Shown here: positions 8,362 to 16,949 of the stretch, in pieces | Numbering within the stretch: the stretch's first letter is position 1 | How the letters are laid out: every line of letters starts with the position of its first letter | Assembly (NCBI RefSeq): GCF_000632225.1 | Contig: NZ_JFYV01000028.1 | Location: 1-39,409, forward strand | Length of the DNA stretch: 39,409 nucleotides | Origin: Sphingomonas sp. RIT328 | GTDB taxonomy: Bacteria; Pseudomonadota; Alphaproteobacteria; Sphingomonadales; Sphingomonadaceae | Direction: 5' to 3' | Position numbers and translations under genes: made by a program | Notes under the pieces: generated by a model | What the model saw: the letters and a program-made list of their open reading frames with translations, nothing else | What the model was told of the DNA's origin: nothing | Database searches by the model: none

Positions 8362-9198
8362 ATGCGGCGGATGAATGATGTGCCGTTCCGCCGCCGCAGC
8401 GTGCTGTTCATGCCCGCCTCCAATCCGCGTGCGCTCGCCAAGGCGCCGTCGCTCGCCTGCGATGCGGTGATCCTCGACCTTGAGGATGCGGTCGCGCCGA
8501 CAGCGAAAGCGACGGCGCGCGAGGCGGCGGTCGCGGCGGCGGCGGGCGCGCGCGCCTGCGCGGTGCGGATCAACGCGCTCGACACGCCATGGGGCCGCGA
8601 CGATGCCGCAGCCGTGGGCGGGGCGATGGCGGTGGTGGTGCCCAAGGTCGCGCGCGCCGACGACCTGATCGCGGTGCGCGCGGCGGTCGGCGCCGGCGGC
8701 CCGCCGATCTGGGCGATGATCGAGACCTGCGGCGCGATCCTCGCCCTCGGCCAGATCGTCGCGGCGGCGGCGGCGACGCGGACCGAGCTGCTGATCGCCG
8801 GCACCAACGATCTCGCCAAGGAGATGCGCTGCCGCCCCGATGCGGCGCGCACGCCGCTGCTGCCGGCGCTGAGCCACCTCGTCATCGCGGCGCGTGCCGG
8901 CGGCCTCACCGTGCTCGACGGCGTCTGCAACGCGATCGGCGACGAGGCGCGGCTTGCTGCGGAATGTGCGCAGGGCGCGATGCTCGGCTTCGACGGCAAG
9001 ACGCTGATCCACCCGAGCCAGATCGATGCCGCCAACGCCGCCTTCGGCCCGAGCGCGGAGCAGCTTGCCTGGGCGCACGCGGTCGTCACCGCCTTCGCCG
9101 CGCCCGAGGCGGCGGGGCAGGGCGCGATCCAGCTCGACGGCGCGATGATCGAGCGCCTGCATCTCGCCGAGGCGGAGCGGCTGCTCGCGAGCGCCTAA
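8362..9198 (+). CDS. HpcH/HpaI aldolase / citrate lyase beta-like protein (CitE family)
   Basis: The protein has 278 residues (275 if the ATG at 8371 is used). It has the CitE-like TIM-barrel motifs: RRSVLFMPASNPR at the start, AVILDLEDAV with the metal-binding acidic residues, a conserved IETCGAI, and GFDGKTLIHPSQI near the C-terminus. Members cleave or form malyl-CoA, citramalyl-CoA or related CoA esters using Mg2+. The exact substrate cannot be told, as no lyase partner subunits are present. It begins 13 bases after mprF and may be co-transcribed, though no functional link is obvious. It converges on the histidine kinase gene with a 20-base gap. Confidence 0.87.
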   Translation: MRRMNDVPFRRRSVLFMPASNPRALAKAPSLACDAVILDLEDAVAPTAKATAREAAVAAAAGARACAVRINALDTPWGRDDAAAVGGAMAVVVPKVARADDLIAVRAAVGAGGPPIWAMIETCGAILALGQIVAAAAATRTELLIAGTNDLAKEMRCRPDAARTPLLPALSHLVIAARAGGLTVLDGVCNAIGDEARLAAECAQGAMLGFDGKTLIHPSQIDAANAAFGPSAEQLAWAHAVVTAFAAPEAAGQGAIQLDGAMIERLHLAEAERLLASA

Positions 9199-9218
9199 GG
9201 CCAGCGCTGCTGCTCTGC

Positions 9219-11309
9219 CTAGCTGTCGAGGATCGTGTGGATGCGGTCGGTGATCACGTCCATCGCGAAGGGCTTGGTGAGCAGCGCCATATTGGCGCCG
9301 AGCGGGCCGTTGCCGATCACCGCATTCTCGGCATAGCCGGTGATGAACAGCACCTTGAGCGCCGGCAGCAGGGTCAGCGCGGCATCGGCGACCTGACGGC
9401 CGTTCATCTGGCCGGGCAGGCCGACGTCGGTGATCAGCAGATCGACCTGCGCGCCGGTGCCGAGCAGCCGCAGCGCGGTCGCGCCGTCGCCGGCTTCGAG
9501 CACGTTATGGCCCATCTCGCGCAGGATCTCGACGACGAGCATGCGGATCGTCGGCTCGTCATCGACCACCAGCACGGTATGGCGGCCCTCGGTCACCGCC
9601 GGCATCGCGGACGATACGGCGGTGTCGCCATGCGGATCGGCGTCGCCGTAATGGCGCGGCAGGTAGATGCACATCGTCGTGCCCTGGCCGACCTCCGAAT
9701 AGATGCGGACCTGCCCGCCCGACTGGCGGGCGAAACCGTAGATCATCGACAGGCCGAGTCCGGTGCCCTCGCCCATCGGCTTGGTGGTGTAGAAGGGGTC
9801 GAAGGCGCGCGCCTGCACCTCGGGGGTCATGCCGGTGCCGGTGTCGGTGACGCAGAGGGACAGATACTGGCCGGGTTCGAGGTCGCGTTCGCGCGCGGCG
9901 CGGTCGTCGAGCCAGCGGTTGGCGGTCTCGATCGTGATGCGGCCGCCGTCGGGCATCGCGTCGCGCGCATTGATGCACAGGTTGAGCAGCGCATTCTCGA
10001 GCTGGTTGGGATCGACCATCGCGGGCCAGAGCCCGCCCGCGCCGACCGTCTCGATCGAAACATTGGGCCCGACGGTGCGCTGGATCAGCTCGCGTAGCCC
10101 GTCGATCAGCCGGTTGATGTCGGTCGGCTTGGGATCGAGCGTCTGCCGCCGCGAGAAGGCGAGCAGGCGATGCGTCAGCGCCGCCGCGCGCCGCGCCGCA
10201 CCCTGGGCGGCATTGGCATAACGGTCGAGCTCGTCGAACCGGCCCTGCCGCACGCGCACCTGCATCATCTCGATCGCGCCGGAGATGCCGGTGAGCATAT
10301 TGTTGAAGTCATGCGCCAGCCCGCCGGTGAGCTGGCCGACCGCCTCCATCTTCTGCGCCTGACGCAGATGCGCCTCGGCGGTCATCAGCGCGCGCGTCCG
10401 CTCCTCGACCTGTTCCTCGAGCGAGGCGGTGAGCGCGGCGAGCGCCTGTTCGGCGCGCCGCCGCTCGACCGCGTCGCGGGTGCGTTCGGCGACGTCGCGG
10501 ACGAAGGCGATCTCCTCGGGCTGCCAGGCGCGCGGCTGCGCATTGTTGAGGTAGAGCAGCGCGACGAACCCGCCCTGTTCGGTGACCGGCATGTTGATGA
10601 ACGACAAGGCGGCGAGGCTCTTCAGCCCCTCGGCGGTGCTGGCGGTGCGCGGATCGTGGTGGACGTCGCCGATCGCCACCGTCTCGCCGCGCTTGAGGTC
10701 CTCGATATAGGAGCCATAGTCGCGGAAGTGGAGGATCTCGGGCAGCGGATCGATCCCCGGCGCGCACCACGGCCGCGTCGTCACGATCGTCTCCGCCTCG
10801 CGGTCGATCGTGCCATAGCCGCAGCGGCTGACGTCGAACAGCCGACCGAGGGTCTCGACGGTGGCGAAGGCGAGATCCTCGGGATCGCCGGCGCCACGCA
10901 GCCGGTCGTTGAGCCGGACCAGCGCCTGCAAGCGCAGTTCGGCCGATTTACGCGCGTCGATGTCGAAGCTGATGCCGGGGAAACGCACCGCACGGCCGGC
11001 CTCGTCGTAGCTGACCCGGCCGCGCGCCGCGACCCAGCGCGCGCGACCATCGGGCTGTTGCAGCCGGTATTCGCTCTCGAACGGTTCGCCGCTGGCGAGC
11101 GCCTCGGCGATCTCCGCCTGGACGCGCGGCGCATCGTCCGGATGCATCCTGGTGAAGAAGCGCGCGAGTGCCGCGCCCTGCTGCGCCTCCTCCGGATCGA
11201 CGCCGTAGAGGCGGGCGAAATCGGCATCGGCGGTGACGCGGTCGGCGACGACGTCCCAATCCCAGCTGCCGACGCTGCTCGTCTCTGCGATCTTGGTCGA
11301 TTCGGGCAT
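9219..11309 (-). CDS. PAS-GAF hybrid sensor histidine kinase with receiver domain
   Basis: The predicted protein has 696 residues and looks cytoplasmic. It has a PAS domain at about 10-120 (ending FPGISFDIDARK), a GAF domain at about 135-285 and a coiled coil at about 285-325. The kinase core follows, with the H box GGLAHDFNNMLTG (H333), N box NALLNLCINARDAMPDGG and G boxes DTGTGMT and GEGTGLGLSMIYG. The C-terminal receiver domain (VVDDEP, ITDVGLPGQ, LTKPF) holds the phosphorylatable Asp. The ATG at 11309 is chosen because PAS homology starts just after it; upstream codons are G-rich and unconserved. No output domain is attached, so the phosphoryl group must pass to an unseen partner. The signal is unknown. 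Confidence 0.9.
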   Translation of the reverse strand: MPESTKIAETSSVGSWDWDVVADRVTADADFARLYGVDPEEAQQGAALARFFTRMHPDDAPRVQAEIAEALASGEPFESEYRLQQPDGRARWVAARGRVSYDEAGRAVRFPGISFDIDARKSAELRLQALVRLNDRLRGAGDPEDLAFATVETLGRLFDVSRCGYGTIDREAETIVTTRPWCAPGIDPLPEILHFRDYGSYIEDLKRGETVAIGDVHHDPRTASTAEGLKSLAALSFINMPVTEQGGFVALLYLNNAQPRAWQPEEIAFVRDVAERTRDAVERRRAEQALAALTASLEEQVEERTRALMTAEAHLRQAQKMEAVGQLTGGLAHDFNNMLTGISGAIEMMQVRVRQGRFDELDRYANAAQGAARRAAALTHRLLAFSRRQTLDPKPTDINRLIDGLRELIQRTVGPNVSIETVGAGGLWPAMVDPNQLENALLNLCINARDAMPDGGRITIETANRWLDDRAARERDLEPGQYLSLCVTDTGTGMTPEVQARAFDPFYTTKPMGEGTGLGLSMIYGFARQSGGQVRIYSEVGQGTTMCIYLPRHYGDADPHGDTAVSSAMPAVTEGRHTVLVVDDEPTIRMLVVEILREMGHNVLEAGDGATALRLLGTGAQVDLLITDVGLPGQMNGRQVADAALTLLPALKVLFITGYAENAVIGNGPLGANMALLTKPFAMDVITDRIHTILDS

Positions 11310-11360
11310 AAGCGACGGTAGGCTTCTAGAGGTTAAGGGGGGGGGCTCGCCAAAACGCAT

Positions 11361-11405
11361 CGGATCTGAGAGCGATCCGGGCCGTCGGCATATTGCGATG
11401 CAATA
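11361..11405. promoter_or_regulatory. Two short perfect palindromes between OMF and kinase genes
   Basis: CGGATC at 11361-11366 pairs with GATCCG at 11374-11379. TATTGCGATGCAATA at 11391-11405 is a perfect 6-base-arm palindrome ending 6 bases from the outer-membrane factor's stop codon. The second lacks the G+C content and T-run of a terminator, so it could be an operator for the kinase gene. Either role is a guess. Confidence 0.35.
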
Positions 11406-11411
11406 CTGACG

Positions 11412-13079
11412 TTACCGTTGCGTCGCGGTCACATCCGCCGGCGACCAGCCGCCGCCCATCGCCTGATAGAGCGCGACATAGGCGGTGATCCGGTCGGCGC
11501 GCGCCTGGACCAGCGCGAGTTCGGCGGTGAGCAGGCCGCGCTGCGCATCGAGCTGTTCGATATAAGAGGTATAGCCGGCCCGATACCGGTTGCTGGCGTT
11601 GCGCAGCGCGGCGGCGAGGGCATCGACCTGCCGCTCCAGCGCCACCGCCTGCTCGCCCGATCGCTGCACCCCGGCGAGCGCATTGTCGACCTCCTGGAAC
11701 GCGACGAGCGCGGTACGGCGATAGGCATAAGCGGCCTGATCGCGGCGGGCGACCGCGACGTCGTTCTGCGCGCGTAGCCGGCCGCCGTCGAAGATCGGCG
11801 ACAGCACGCTCGCGCCGATGGAAAAGACGCCGATCGGATTGGCGAGCGCGGTCGACAGCACGACGCCCGCCGAGCCGGTGAGCGCGAGATTGGGCAGCAT
11901 CGCCGCGCGCGCGCTGTCGAGCGTGCGGTCGGCGGCGACCAATGTCTGTTCGGCCTGGAACAGGTCCGGACGGCGGCGGAGCAGATCCGCGGGCAGCCCG
12001 TCGGGAATCGCCGGCGACAGCAGCCGGTCGAGCGGCAGGCCGCGCGGGATCGGCCCGGGACTGGCGCCGAGCAACAGGCTGAGCGCATTTTCCTGACGGC
12101 TGATCGCCAGCTCCGCGGCGGGGACGAGCTGCTGCGTCGCGCGATATTCGGCCTCGGCCTGATGCAGTTCGAGGTTGGAGGTATAGCCGGTCTCGGCGCG
12201 GCGGCGGGCGATGCGCAGCGCCTCGGCGCGCGCCGCCAGCGTCTGCTGGGCGACGGCGAGCCGTTGGTCGAGCGCGCGCAACGTGATGTAATTGCTCGCA
12301 ACGCCGCTGGCGATGGCGAGGCGGACGGTGTCGCGCGCACCCTCGCTCGCCAGCGCCTGCGCCTGGGCGGCGCGGCTTGCGGCGCGCAGGCGGCTGAACA
12401 GGTCGAGGTCGTAGCTGGCGGTGAGCGCGGGCTGCGCGCCGAAGGCGTCGCTCGGCGTGCCGAAGGGGCTCACCGTCTGGCCGGTGGTGCCCGGCACCGC
12501 GCCGCCGAGCGTCGGCGTCTGCTGCGCGCGGGCGAGGCGGGCGGCGGCGCGCGCCTCGTCGATCCGCGCGACCGCGGCGGCGAGATCGACGTTGCTGCCG
12601 AGCGCACGCGAGACGAGGCTGGTCAGCACCGGATCGCCGAACGCGCTCCACCAGTCGGCGCGGATCGGACTGCCCTCGCCGAGCGCCGTCCGCCACGCCG
12701 GCGGGGGCACCACCGCGCTTGCCGCGGGCGCGTCGGGCCGCGGGCCGATGCAGGCGCTGAGGGCGAGGCAGAGAAGGGCCGCTGAATAGGGTGCGCGTAG
12801 CGGCGCAGAGGACGCGCAGGGCTGATATGCCGCGCAGCGGCCCTCCCGATCACGAGAGGGGGAGGAGCGGGCGTTCCATCCTCGGCGCACGTCCTCCGCG
12901 CCTCCGCGCCTCCGCGTGAACCCTGCATCGTTGGCGAAAAGGGTTGTGCACGCGAAGACGCGAAGGCGCGAAGAGGTGGCCTTTATGGCGAGGCCGACGC
13001 TTCGATCGAGCAGCAACGGGAGAGCCGCTGGCGCGGCAGGCGCACCCTCGACGCGGCTTCGCGTCCTCACGCGGATCAT
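11412..13079 (-). CDS. NodT-family outer-membrane factor of a tripartite pump, signal region split by repeats
   Basis: From about 12790 down this is a standard outer-membrane factor lipoprotein: LLCLALSAC lipobox with Cys codon at 12750-12752, WWSAFGDPVL, two OEP repeats (YDLDLFSRLRAASRAAQAQA; LLSPAIPDGLPADLLRRRPD) and an alpha-helical C-terminus. It forms the TolC-like channel for the HlyD/MFS pair upstream. The start is abnormal. The ATG at 13079 overlaps the adaptor stop as TGATG, a classical coupled start, but puts the lipid Cys at residue 110. The next in-frame start is GTG at 12890, which puts it at 47. The intervening sequence is palindromic repeat DNA that happens to stay open. Export of the product is therefore doubtful unless another start is used. 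Confidence 0.8.
   Translation of the reverse strand: MIRVRTRSRVEGAPAAPAALPLLLDRSVGLAIKATSSRLRVFACTTLFANDAGFTRRRGGAEDVRRGWNARSSPSRDREGRCAAYQPCASSAPLRAPYSAALLCLALSACIGPRPDAPAASAVVPPPAWRTALGEGSPIRADWWSAFGDPVLTSLVSRALGSNVDLAAAVARIDEARAAARLARAQQTPTLGGAVPGTTGQTVSPFGTPSDAFGAQPALTASYDLDLFSRLRAASRAAQAQALASEGARDTVRLAIASGVASNYITLRALDQRLAVAQQTLAARAEALRIARRRAETGYTSNLELHQAEAEYRATQQLVPAAELAISRQENALSLLLGASPGPIPRGLPLDRLLSPAIPDGLPADLLRRRPDLFQAEQTLVAADRTLDSARAAMLPNLALTGSAGVVLSTALANPIGVFSIGASVLSPIFDGGRLRAQNDVAVARRDQAAYAYRRTALVAFQEVDNALAGVQRSGEQAVALERQVDALAAALRNASNRYRAGYTSYIEQLDAQRGLLTAELALVQARADRITAYVALYQAMGGGWSPADVTATQR
12841..12860. repeat. Short imperfect palindrome inside the OMF leader
   Basis: CCCTCCCGATCACGAGAGGG is an imperfect palindrome. 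It resembles the perfect palindrome at 27060-27081 and looks like a diverged member of the same intergenic repeat family, here lying between the second repeat and the lipobox codons of the outer-membrane factor gene. Confidence 0.55.
12893..12976. repeat. 84-bp hairpin repeat with 8-mer iterations
   Basis: The left side holds three near-copies of CCTCCGCG ending in CGTGAACCCT. The right side is AGGGTTGTG followed by CACGCGAAGACGCGAAGG and CGCGAAGAGG. AACCCT and AGGGTT pair at the tip, and the outer arms are imperfect reverse complements with CGAA bulges. The layout is that of an intergenic palindromic repeat. It lies in frame inside the 5' coding region of the outer-membrane factor gene. Confidence 0.7.
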
Positions 13080-14245
13080 CACTTCACCACCGGCCCGTTC
13101 GCCGTATCGACGCGCGCCTGTACCGACATGCCGGGGCGCAGGCGCGCGGCGAGCGACTGGCCCGGGTCGACGCGGATGCGGACCGCGATCCGCTGCGGCA
13201 CCTTGGTGAAATTGCCGGTGGCATTGTCCGCCTTGAGCACCGCGAATTCGGAGCCGGCGGCGGGCGAGATGCGCTCGATATGTCCGGTCAGGCGCGCATT
13301 GGCGAGACCGTCGACGGTGAAGCTCGCCGGCTGGCCGACTGTCATCCGCGCGGTCTGCGCCTCCTTGAAATTGGCGATCACCCAGGTTTCGGGCGGTACG
13401 AGGAACATCAGCTGCGATCCCGCGGTGACATATTGGCCGACGCGGACGCCGACCTCGCTCAGCCGGCCGCTCTCCGGCGCGCGGATCACGGTGTTGGCGA
13501 GATCGATCTGGGCGAGGCGCAGCGCCGCCTCGGCGCCCGATACGCCGGCCCGCTGGCCACCGCGGCCGACCTGCACGGTGCGGATATCCTGTTGGGCGAT
13601 CTCGCGTGCCGCGCGTGCCTGCTGCACCGCCGCCTGCGCCTGGCGCAGCGCGGCGAGCGTCTGGTCGCGTTCGCGCAACGAGACCGAGCCGTCGGTGACG
13701 AGGTCGTTGACGCGGTTCATGTCCGCCTGCGCGCGCATCAGCTGCGCCTCGGCATTGGCGACCGCGGCGGTCTGCGCGGCGAGGCTGGCGGTCCGGCTGC
13801 GCTCGGTCTGGTTGGCGTTGGCGAGCGTCGCCGCCTGCGCATCGACCTGCGCCTGCGCCTGGTCGACGCGCTGGCGATAGATGCGATCGTCGATCCGGAC
13901 GAGCGGCTGGCCCGCCTTCACGTCGGCGAAGTCGCGGACGAAGACGGTGGTGACATAGCCCGACACCTGCGGCGCGATCACCGTGGTGCGGCCACGGACA
14001 TAGGCATTGTCGGTCGATTGATAGGCGGTGGCGAAGGGCGGCAGCCGCCACGCCGCGAGCACCGCGAGCACGCCGCCGACCGCCAGCGCGGCGATGACGA
14101 CGAGCGCGGTGCGGCTCGGCGGCTGCGGCTTCCAGCCCGAGCCGACGGGCGCGGCGGCAGCGGCAGCGGCAGCGGCAGGCGCGGCGGCGGCCTGCGCCTC
14201 CTCGGTCGCGGGGGTGGGATCGACGGGGCTGCGGCTATCGGTCAT
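13079..14245 (-). CDS. HlyD/EmrA-type membrane fusion protein
   Basis: The protein has 388 residues. It has a cytoplasmic Ala/Pro-rich N-terminus, one membrane helix at about 45-68 (TALVVIAALAVGGVLAVLAA), then STDNAYVRGRTTVIAPQVSG and a lipoyl half (DFADVKAGQPLVRIDD). A long coiled-coil hairpin follows (about 115-220), then the second lipoyl half and beta-barrel (RAPESGRLSEVGVRVGQYV, WVIANFKEAQ). It bridges the inner-membrane MFS pump and the outer-membrane channel. Its start overlaps the MFS stop as ATGA and its stop overlaps the OMF start as TGATG. A run of four CGGCAG hexamers at 14155-14178 encodes part of an alanine tract of variable-looking length near the N-terminus. Confidence 0.92.
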   Translation of the reverse strand: MTDSRSPVDPTPATEEAQAAAAPAAAAAAAAAPVGSGWKPQPPSRTALVVIAALAVGGVLAVLAAWRLPPFATAYQSTDNAYVRGRTTVIAPQVSGYVTTVFVRDFADVKAGQPLVRIDDRIYRQRVDQAQAQVDAQAATLANANQTERSRTASLAAQTAAVANAEAQLMRAQADMNRVNDLVTDGSVSLRERDQTLAALRQAQAAVQQARAAREIAQQDIRTVQVGRGGQRAGVSGAEAALRLAQIDLANTVIRAPESGRLSEVGVRVGQYVTAGSQLMFLVPPETWVIANFKEAQTARMTVGQPASFTVDGLANARLTGHIERISPAAGSEFAVLKADNATGNFTKVPQRIAVRIRVDPGQSLAARLRPGMSVQARVDTANGPVVK

Positions 14246-15900
14246 GCGGCACTCTGGCTGGACGCGGCGCGGCGTTCGCGATGCGCCCGGCGGATGATGA
14301 GGAAGAGGAGATAACAGAAGGTGAGCGCGGCGAGCAGCGCGATCAGCCGGAACACGTCGTCATAGGCGAGGACATTGGCCTCGCGCGTCGCGGTCTGCGA
14401 CAGGATCGCCGCGCCCTCGGCACTGCGCAGGCCGGGATCGCCGACGACGCGGGCGACCGCCGCGCCGCCCGCCTGCAACCGCTGGGTGACGATCGGATCG
14501 GTCGGGTCGATGCCCTGCACCAGAGCGGCGCTGTTCGCCTTTTCGCGGATCTGCTGATAGCTGCCGAGCAGCGCGGTCCCGGCAAGGCCGCCGATCGAGT
14601 TGATCATGCCGAACAGCGCGATGAAGCTGATGATATGGCCCGACCCCGCCTTCAGCGCGCGGGTCATGCCGAACAGCAGCGCCGGCCCGAGGAAATAAGT
14701 GGCGGCGAAGGCGATCAGCGCCTGGCTGGCGTAGAGCTGCGGCGCGCGGGTCAGGCTGGTCGCATGGCTGTCGGCATAAGCGGCGATCGCGACGAGGCCG
14801 ATCGCCAGCATGATCGGATGCGCCAGCCGCTCGACGTCGAGCGTCACTGCGCTCATCACCACGCCGGCGAGGGAGGCGAGGAAGATGATCGAGAAGAAGG
14901 TGATGAGCTGGTCGTTGTTCTGGCCGAGCACGGTGAGCAGGCCGACCGCGGCATAGGTCTGTTCCGACAGGACGATGCGCGCCATGATCGTGACGACGGT
15001 GAAGCGGACGATATCGGCGCTGCCGAGCCAGCGCGTGTTGAGCAACGGATTGACGCGGTGATGCTCGATCGCCAGCGCCGCGGCGAGCATCGGGATCGCC
15101 GCGATCAGCGCCCAGCCGATCCACCGCGCATTCGCCCACCAGACGATCCGCCCCTCGCCGAGCACCGCGGCGAACAGCGCCATCGCGCCCGCGAACAGGA
15201 CGAAGGTGACGAAATCGAGCGGCTCGAACGCCTTGGACCGCGTCGTCGGCGGCAGGCGGAGCAGCGCGACCGCGGCGAGGCTGAGCAAGGCGAGGCCCAG
15301 CTCGAACAGGTACAGCGTGCGCCATTGCGACATGGCGAGCAGATCGGGCGAGAACAGCCGGGCGAGCGGCGTCGCGCATTGCGGAATGCCGATGCCGACC
15401 ACCACCGCCTTCAGCCGCCATTTGGTCGGCAGCGCCTGCATCATGTAATAGAGGCACAGGCTGGAGACCGCCGCGCCCGCCATGCCGCTCGCCGCGCGCA
15501 CCAGGATCGCGGTATCGAATTCGCGCACGAACAGATGGCCGAGCGTGAAGAGCACGTAGAGGCCGAGGAAGATCATCGCGAACGGGCGCAGGCCGAATTG
15601 CGCGCGGAACTTGATCAGCAGCAGGTTGATGCTGACGTTGGTCATCACATAGACGGTCGGCAGCCAGGCGATCTCCGCCGGATCGAGGCCGAGCGCGCCT
15701 TGCAGCGTATAGGTGTTGGCGGAGATCAGCGCATTGCCGAAGCCGCCGGTCAGGCCGAGCAGCACCGCGATGACGCCATAAGCGATGCGATGGCGCGTGC
15801 GATGCTCGACCGTGCCGGGTGAGCCGGGCAGCACCGGCACTTCCTGCGGCGCGAACGTCCAGTCTTCTTCGGACAGGAAACGGCGCAGGCGGGCGATCAT
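14242..15900 (-). CDS. DHA2-type MFS efflux pump (EmrB-like)
   Basis: The protein has 552 residues and about 14 predicted membrane helices. The N-terminal cytoplasmic tail includes EDWTFAPQEVPVLPG, and the first helix starts near IAYGVIAVLLGLTGG. LPTVYVMTNVSINLLLIKFR and RAASGMAGAAVSSLCLYYMM correspond to the conserved loops of the family. The ATG at 15900 is chosen because the open frame upstream is only the antiparallel shadow of the glycosyltransferase gene. Proton-driven drug export through the HlyD and OMF partners encoded next is the known role of such sets. It lies 32 bases after the GT4 gene on the same strand, so co-transcription with the glycoside genes is possible. Confidence 0.88.
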   Translation of the reverse strand: MIARLRRFLSEEDWTFAPQEVPVLPGSPGTVEHRTRHRIAYGVIAVLLGLTGGFGNALISANTYTLQGALGLDPAEIAWLPTVYVMTNVSINLLLIKFRAQFGLRPFAMIFLGLYVLFTLGHLFVREFDTAILVRAASGMAGAAVSSLCLYYMMQALPTKWRLKAVVVGIGIPQCATPLARLFSPDLLAMSQWRTLYLFELGLALLSLAAVALLRLPPTTRSKAFEPLDFVTFVLFAGAMALFAAVLGEGRIVWWANARWIGWALIAAIPMLAAALAIEHHRVNPLLNTRWLGSADIVRFTVVTIMARIVLSEQTYAAVGLLTVLGQNNDQLITFFSIIFLASLAGVVMSAVTLDVERLAHPIMLAIGLVAIAAYADSHATSLTRAPQLYASQALIAFAATYFLGPALLFGMTRALKAGSGHIISFIALFGMINSIGGLAGTALLGSYQQIREKANSAALVQGIDPTDPIVTQRLQAGGAAVARVVGDPGLRSAEGAAILSQTATREANVLAYDDVFRLIALLAALTFCYLLFLIIRRAHRERRAASSQSAA

Positions 15901-15932
15901 ATTCCCGTTATGGCCCGATCGCCGCGGCCGGT

Positions 15933-16940
15933 TCAACCACCTAAGATGTCGCGATACAAAGCGATATAGCGGTCGGCCATGCGCTCCACGGTAAAACGTT
16001 CGGCGACCGCCGCGCGGCAGGCGGCGCGGTCGATCTCGGGCAGGCGCGCGACCGCGGCGATCGCCGCCTCGACGCTGTCGACGAGGAAGCCGGTGACGCC
16101 GTCGTCGATCAGTTCGGGCATCGATCCGCGGTTGATCGCGATCACCGGCGTGCCGCAGGCCATCGCCTCGATCACCGACAGGCCGAACGGCTCGTCGAAG
16201 TTGATGAGGTGGAGCAGCGCCGCGGCCTGGCCGAGCGCGGCAGTCCGTTCCGCGCCGCCGACCGCGCCGGGGTGGCGGATTTGGGCCCCGAGATGCGGCA
16301 CCACCGCGCGCTCGTAATAGCCCTGATCCTGGACGATGCCGTACATGGCGAGTTCGCGGCCCGTCGCCTGCGCCACCGCGATCGCCTCGGCGGCGCCCTT
16401 GTCGGGATGCATGCGGCCGAAGAACAGCAAGGCGTCGCTGCCCTGCGCATCGAAGGGGAAGTCGTCGAGGACGATGCCATGGTGGATCGTCGCGGCATAG
16501 CGCAGCTGCGGCGAGCGGTCCGCTTCGCTGATCGCGACATAGTGTACGCGGTCCTGATAGGGCTGGTACATCGGCAGGATGCGGTCCGACGAGAAGCCGT
16601 GGATCGTCGTCACCATCGGCGTGTCGACCAGATGCGCGAAGGCATGGGCGGGGAAATCCGCCTGATTGTGGATCAGGTCGAACTCGCCGGCGCGTTCGAA
16701 CAGATGCGCGAGGTGGCGGAACTCCCACACCTTGGCATCGACGCTCGGGTCTTCCGAATAGGGCGCGGGGACGACGGCGGCGAGCGTACCGGCGGTGAGG
16801 CTGTCCTGCGTCGCGAACAGCGTGACGTCGACGCCGCGCGCGACCAGCGCCTCGGTCAGCAGGCTGGTGACGAGTTCCCACGGGCCGTAATGGCGCGGCG
16901 GGGTGCGCCACGAGATGGGGGCGAGCATCGCGATTTTCAT
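15933..16940 (-). CDS. GT4-family glycosyltransferase
   Basis: The protein has 335 residues with the two Rossmann-like domains of GT-B enzymes and no signal peptide. The N-terminal domain begins MKIAMLAPISWRTPP and has the acceptor-site glycine loop near YGPWE. The donor domain has FFGRMHPDKG and the EX7E signature EPFGLSVIE (E250 and E258), followed by AMACGTPVIA and GSMPELIDDGVTGFLV. It is a retaining enzyme using a nucleotide sugar. It follows the GH13 gene by 9 bases, indicating one transcript. With GH13 and GH130 it may make a cytoplasmic disaccharide or oligosaccharide which the other two break down, but the product is not deducible. Confidence 0.88.
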   Translation of the reverse strand: MKIAMLAPISWRTPPRHYGPWELVTSLLTEALVARGVDVTLFATQDSLTAGTLAAVVPAPYSEDPSVDAKVWEFRHLAHLFERAGEFDLIHNQADFPAHAFAHLVDTPMVTTIHGFSSDRILPMYQPYQDRVHYVAISEADRSPQLRYAATIHHGIVLDDFPFDAQGSDALLFFGRMHPDKGAAEAIAVAQATGRELAMYGIVQDQGYYERAVVPHLGAQIRHPGAVGGAERTAALGQAAALLHLINFDEPFGLSVIEAMACGTPVIAINRGSMPELIDDGVTGFLVDSVEAAIAAVARLPEIDRAACRAAVAERFTVERMADRYIALYRDILGG

Positions 16941-16949
16941 GACGCTCGC

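Noticed and set aside
11361..11379. Rho-independent terminator after the pump operon
   Set aside because: The stem is only 6 pairs with no T-run, so a terminator call is not supported.
12893..12976. CRISPR-like array
   Set aside because: The repeats are 8-base iterations with no spacers, in an imperfect hairpin; there are no cas genes nearby.
13080..14051. Further upstream extension of the outer-membrane factor frame
   Set aside because: This part is a shadow of the HlyD gene in another frame; the coupled start at 13079 is the earliest sensible one.
15901..16911. Long N-terminal extension of the DHA2 MFS protein
   Set aside because: It lies on the same strand but in a different frame from the clear GT4 gene, and its residues are Arg/Pro-rich. 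The MFS start at 15900 is natural.
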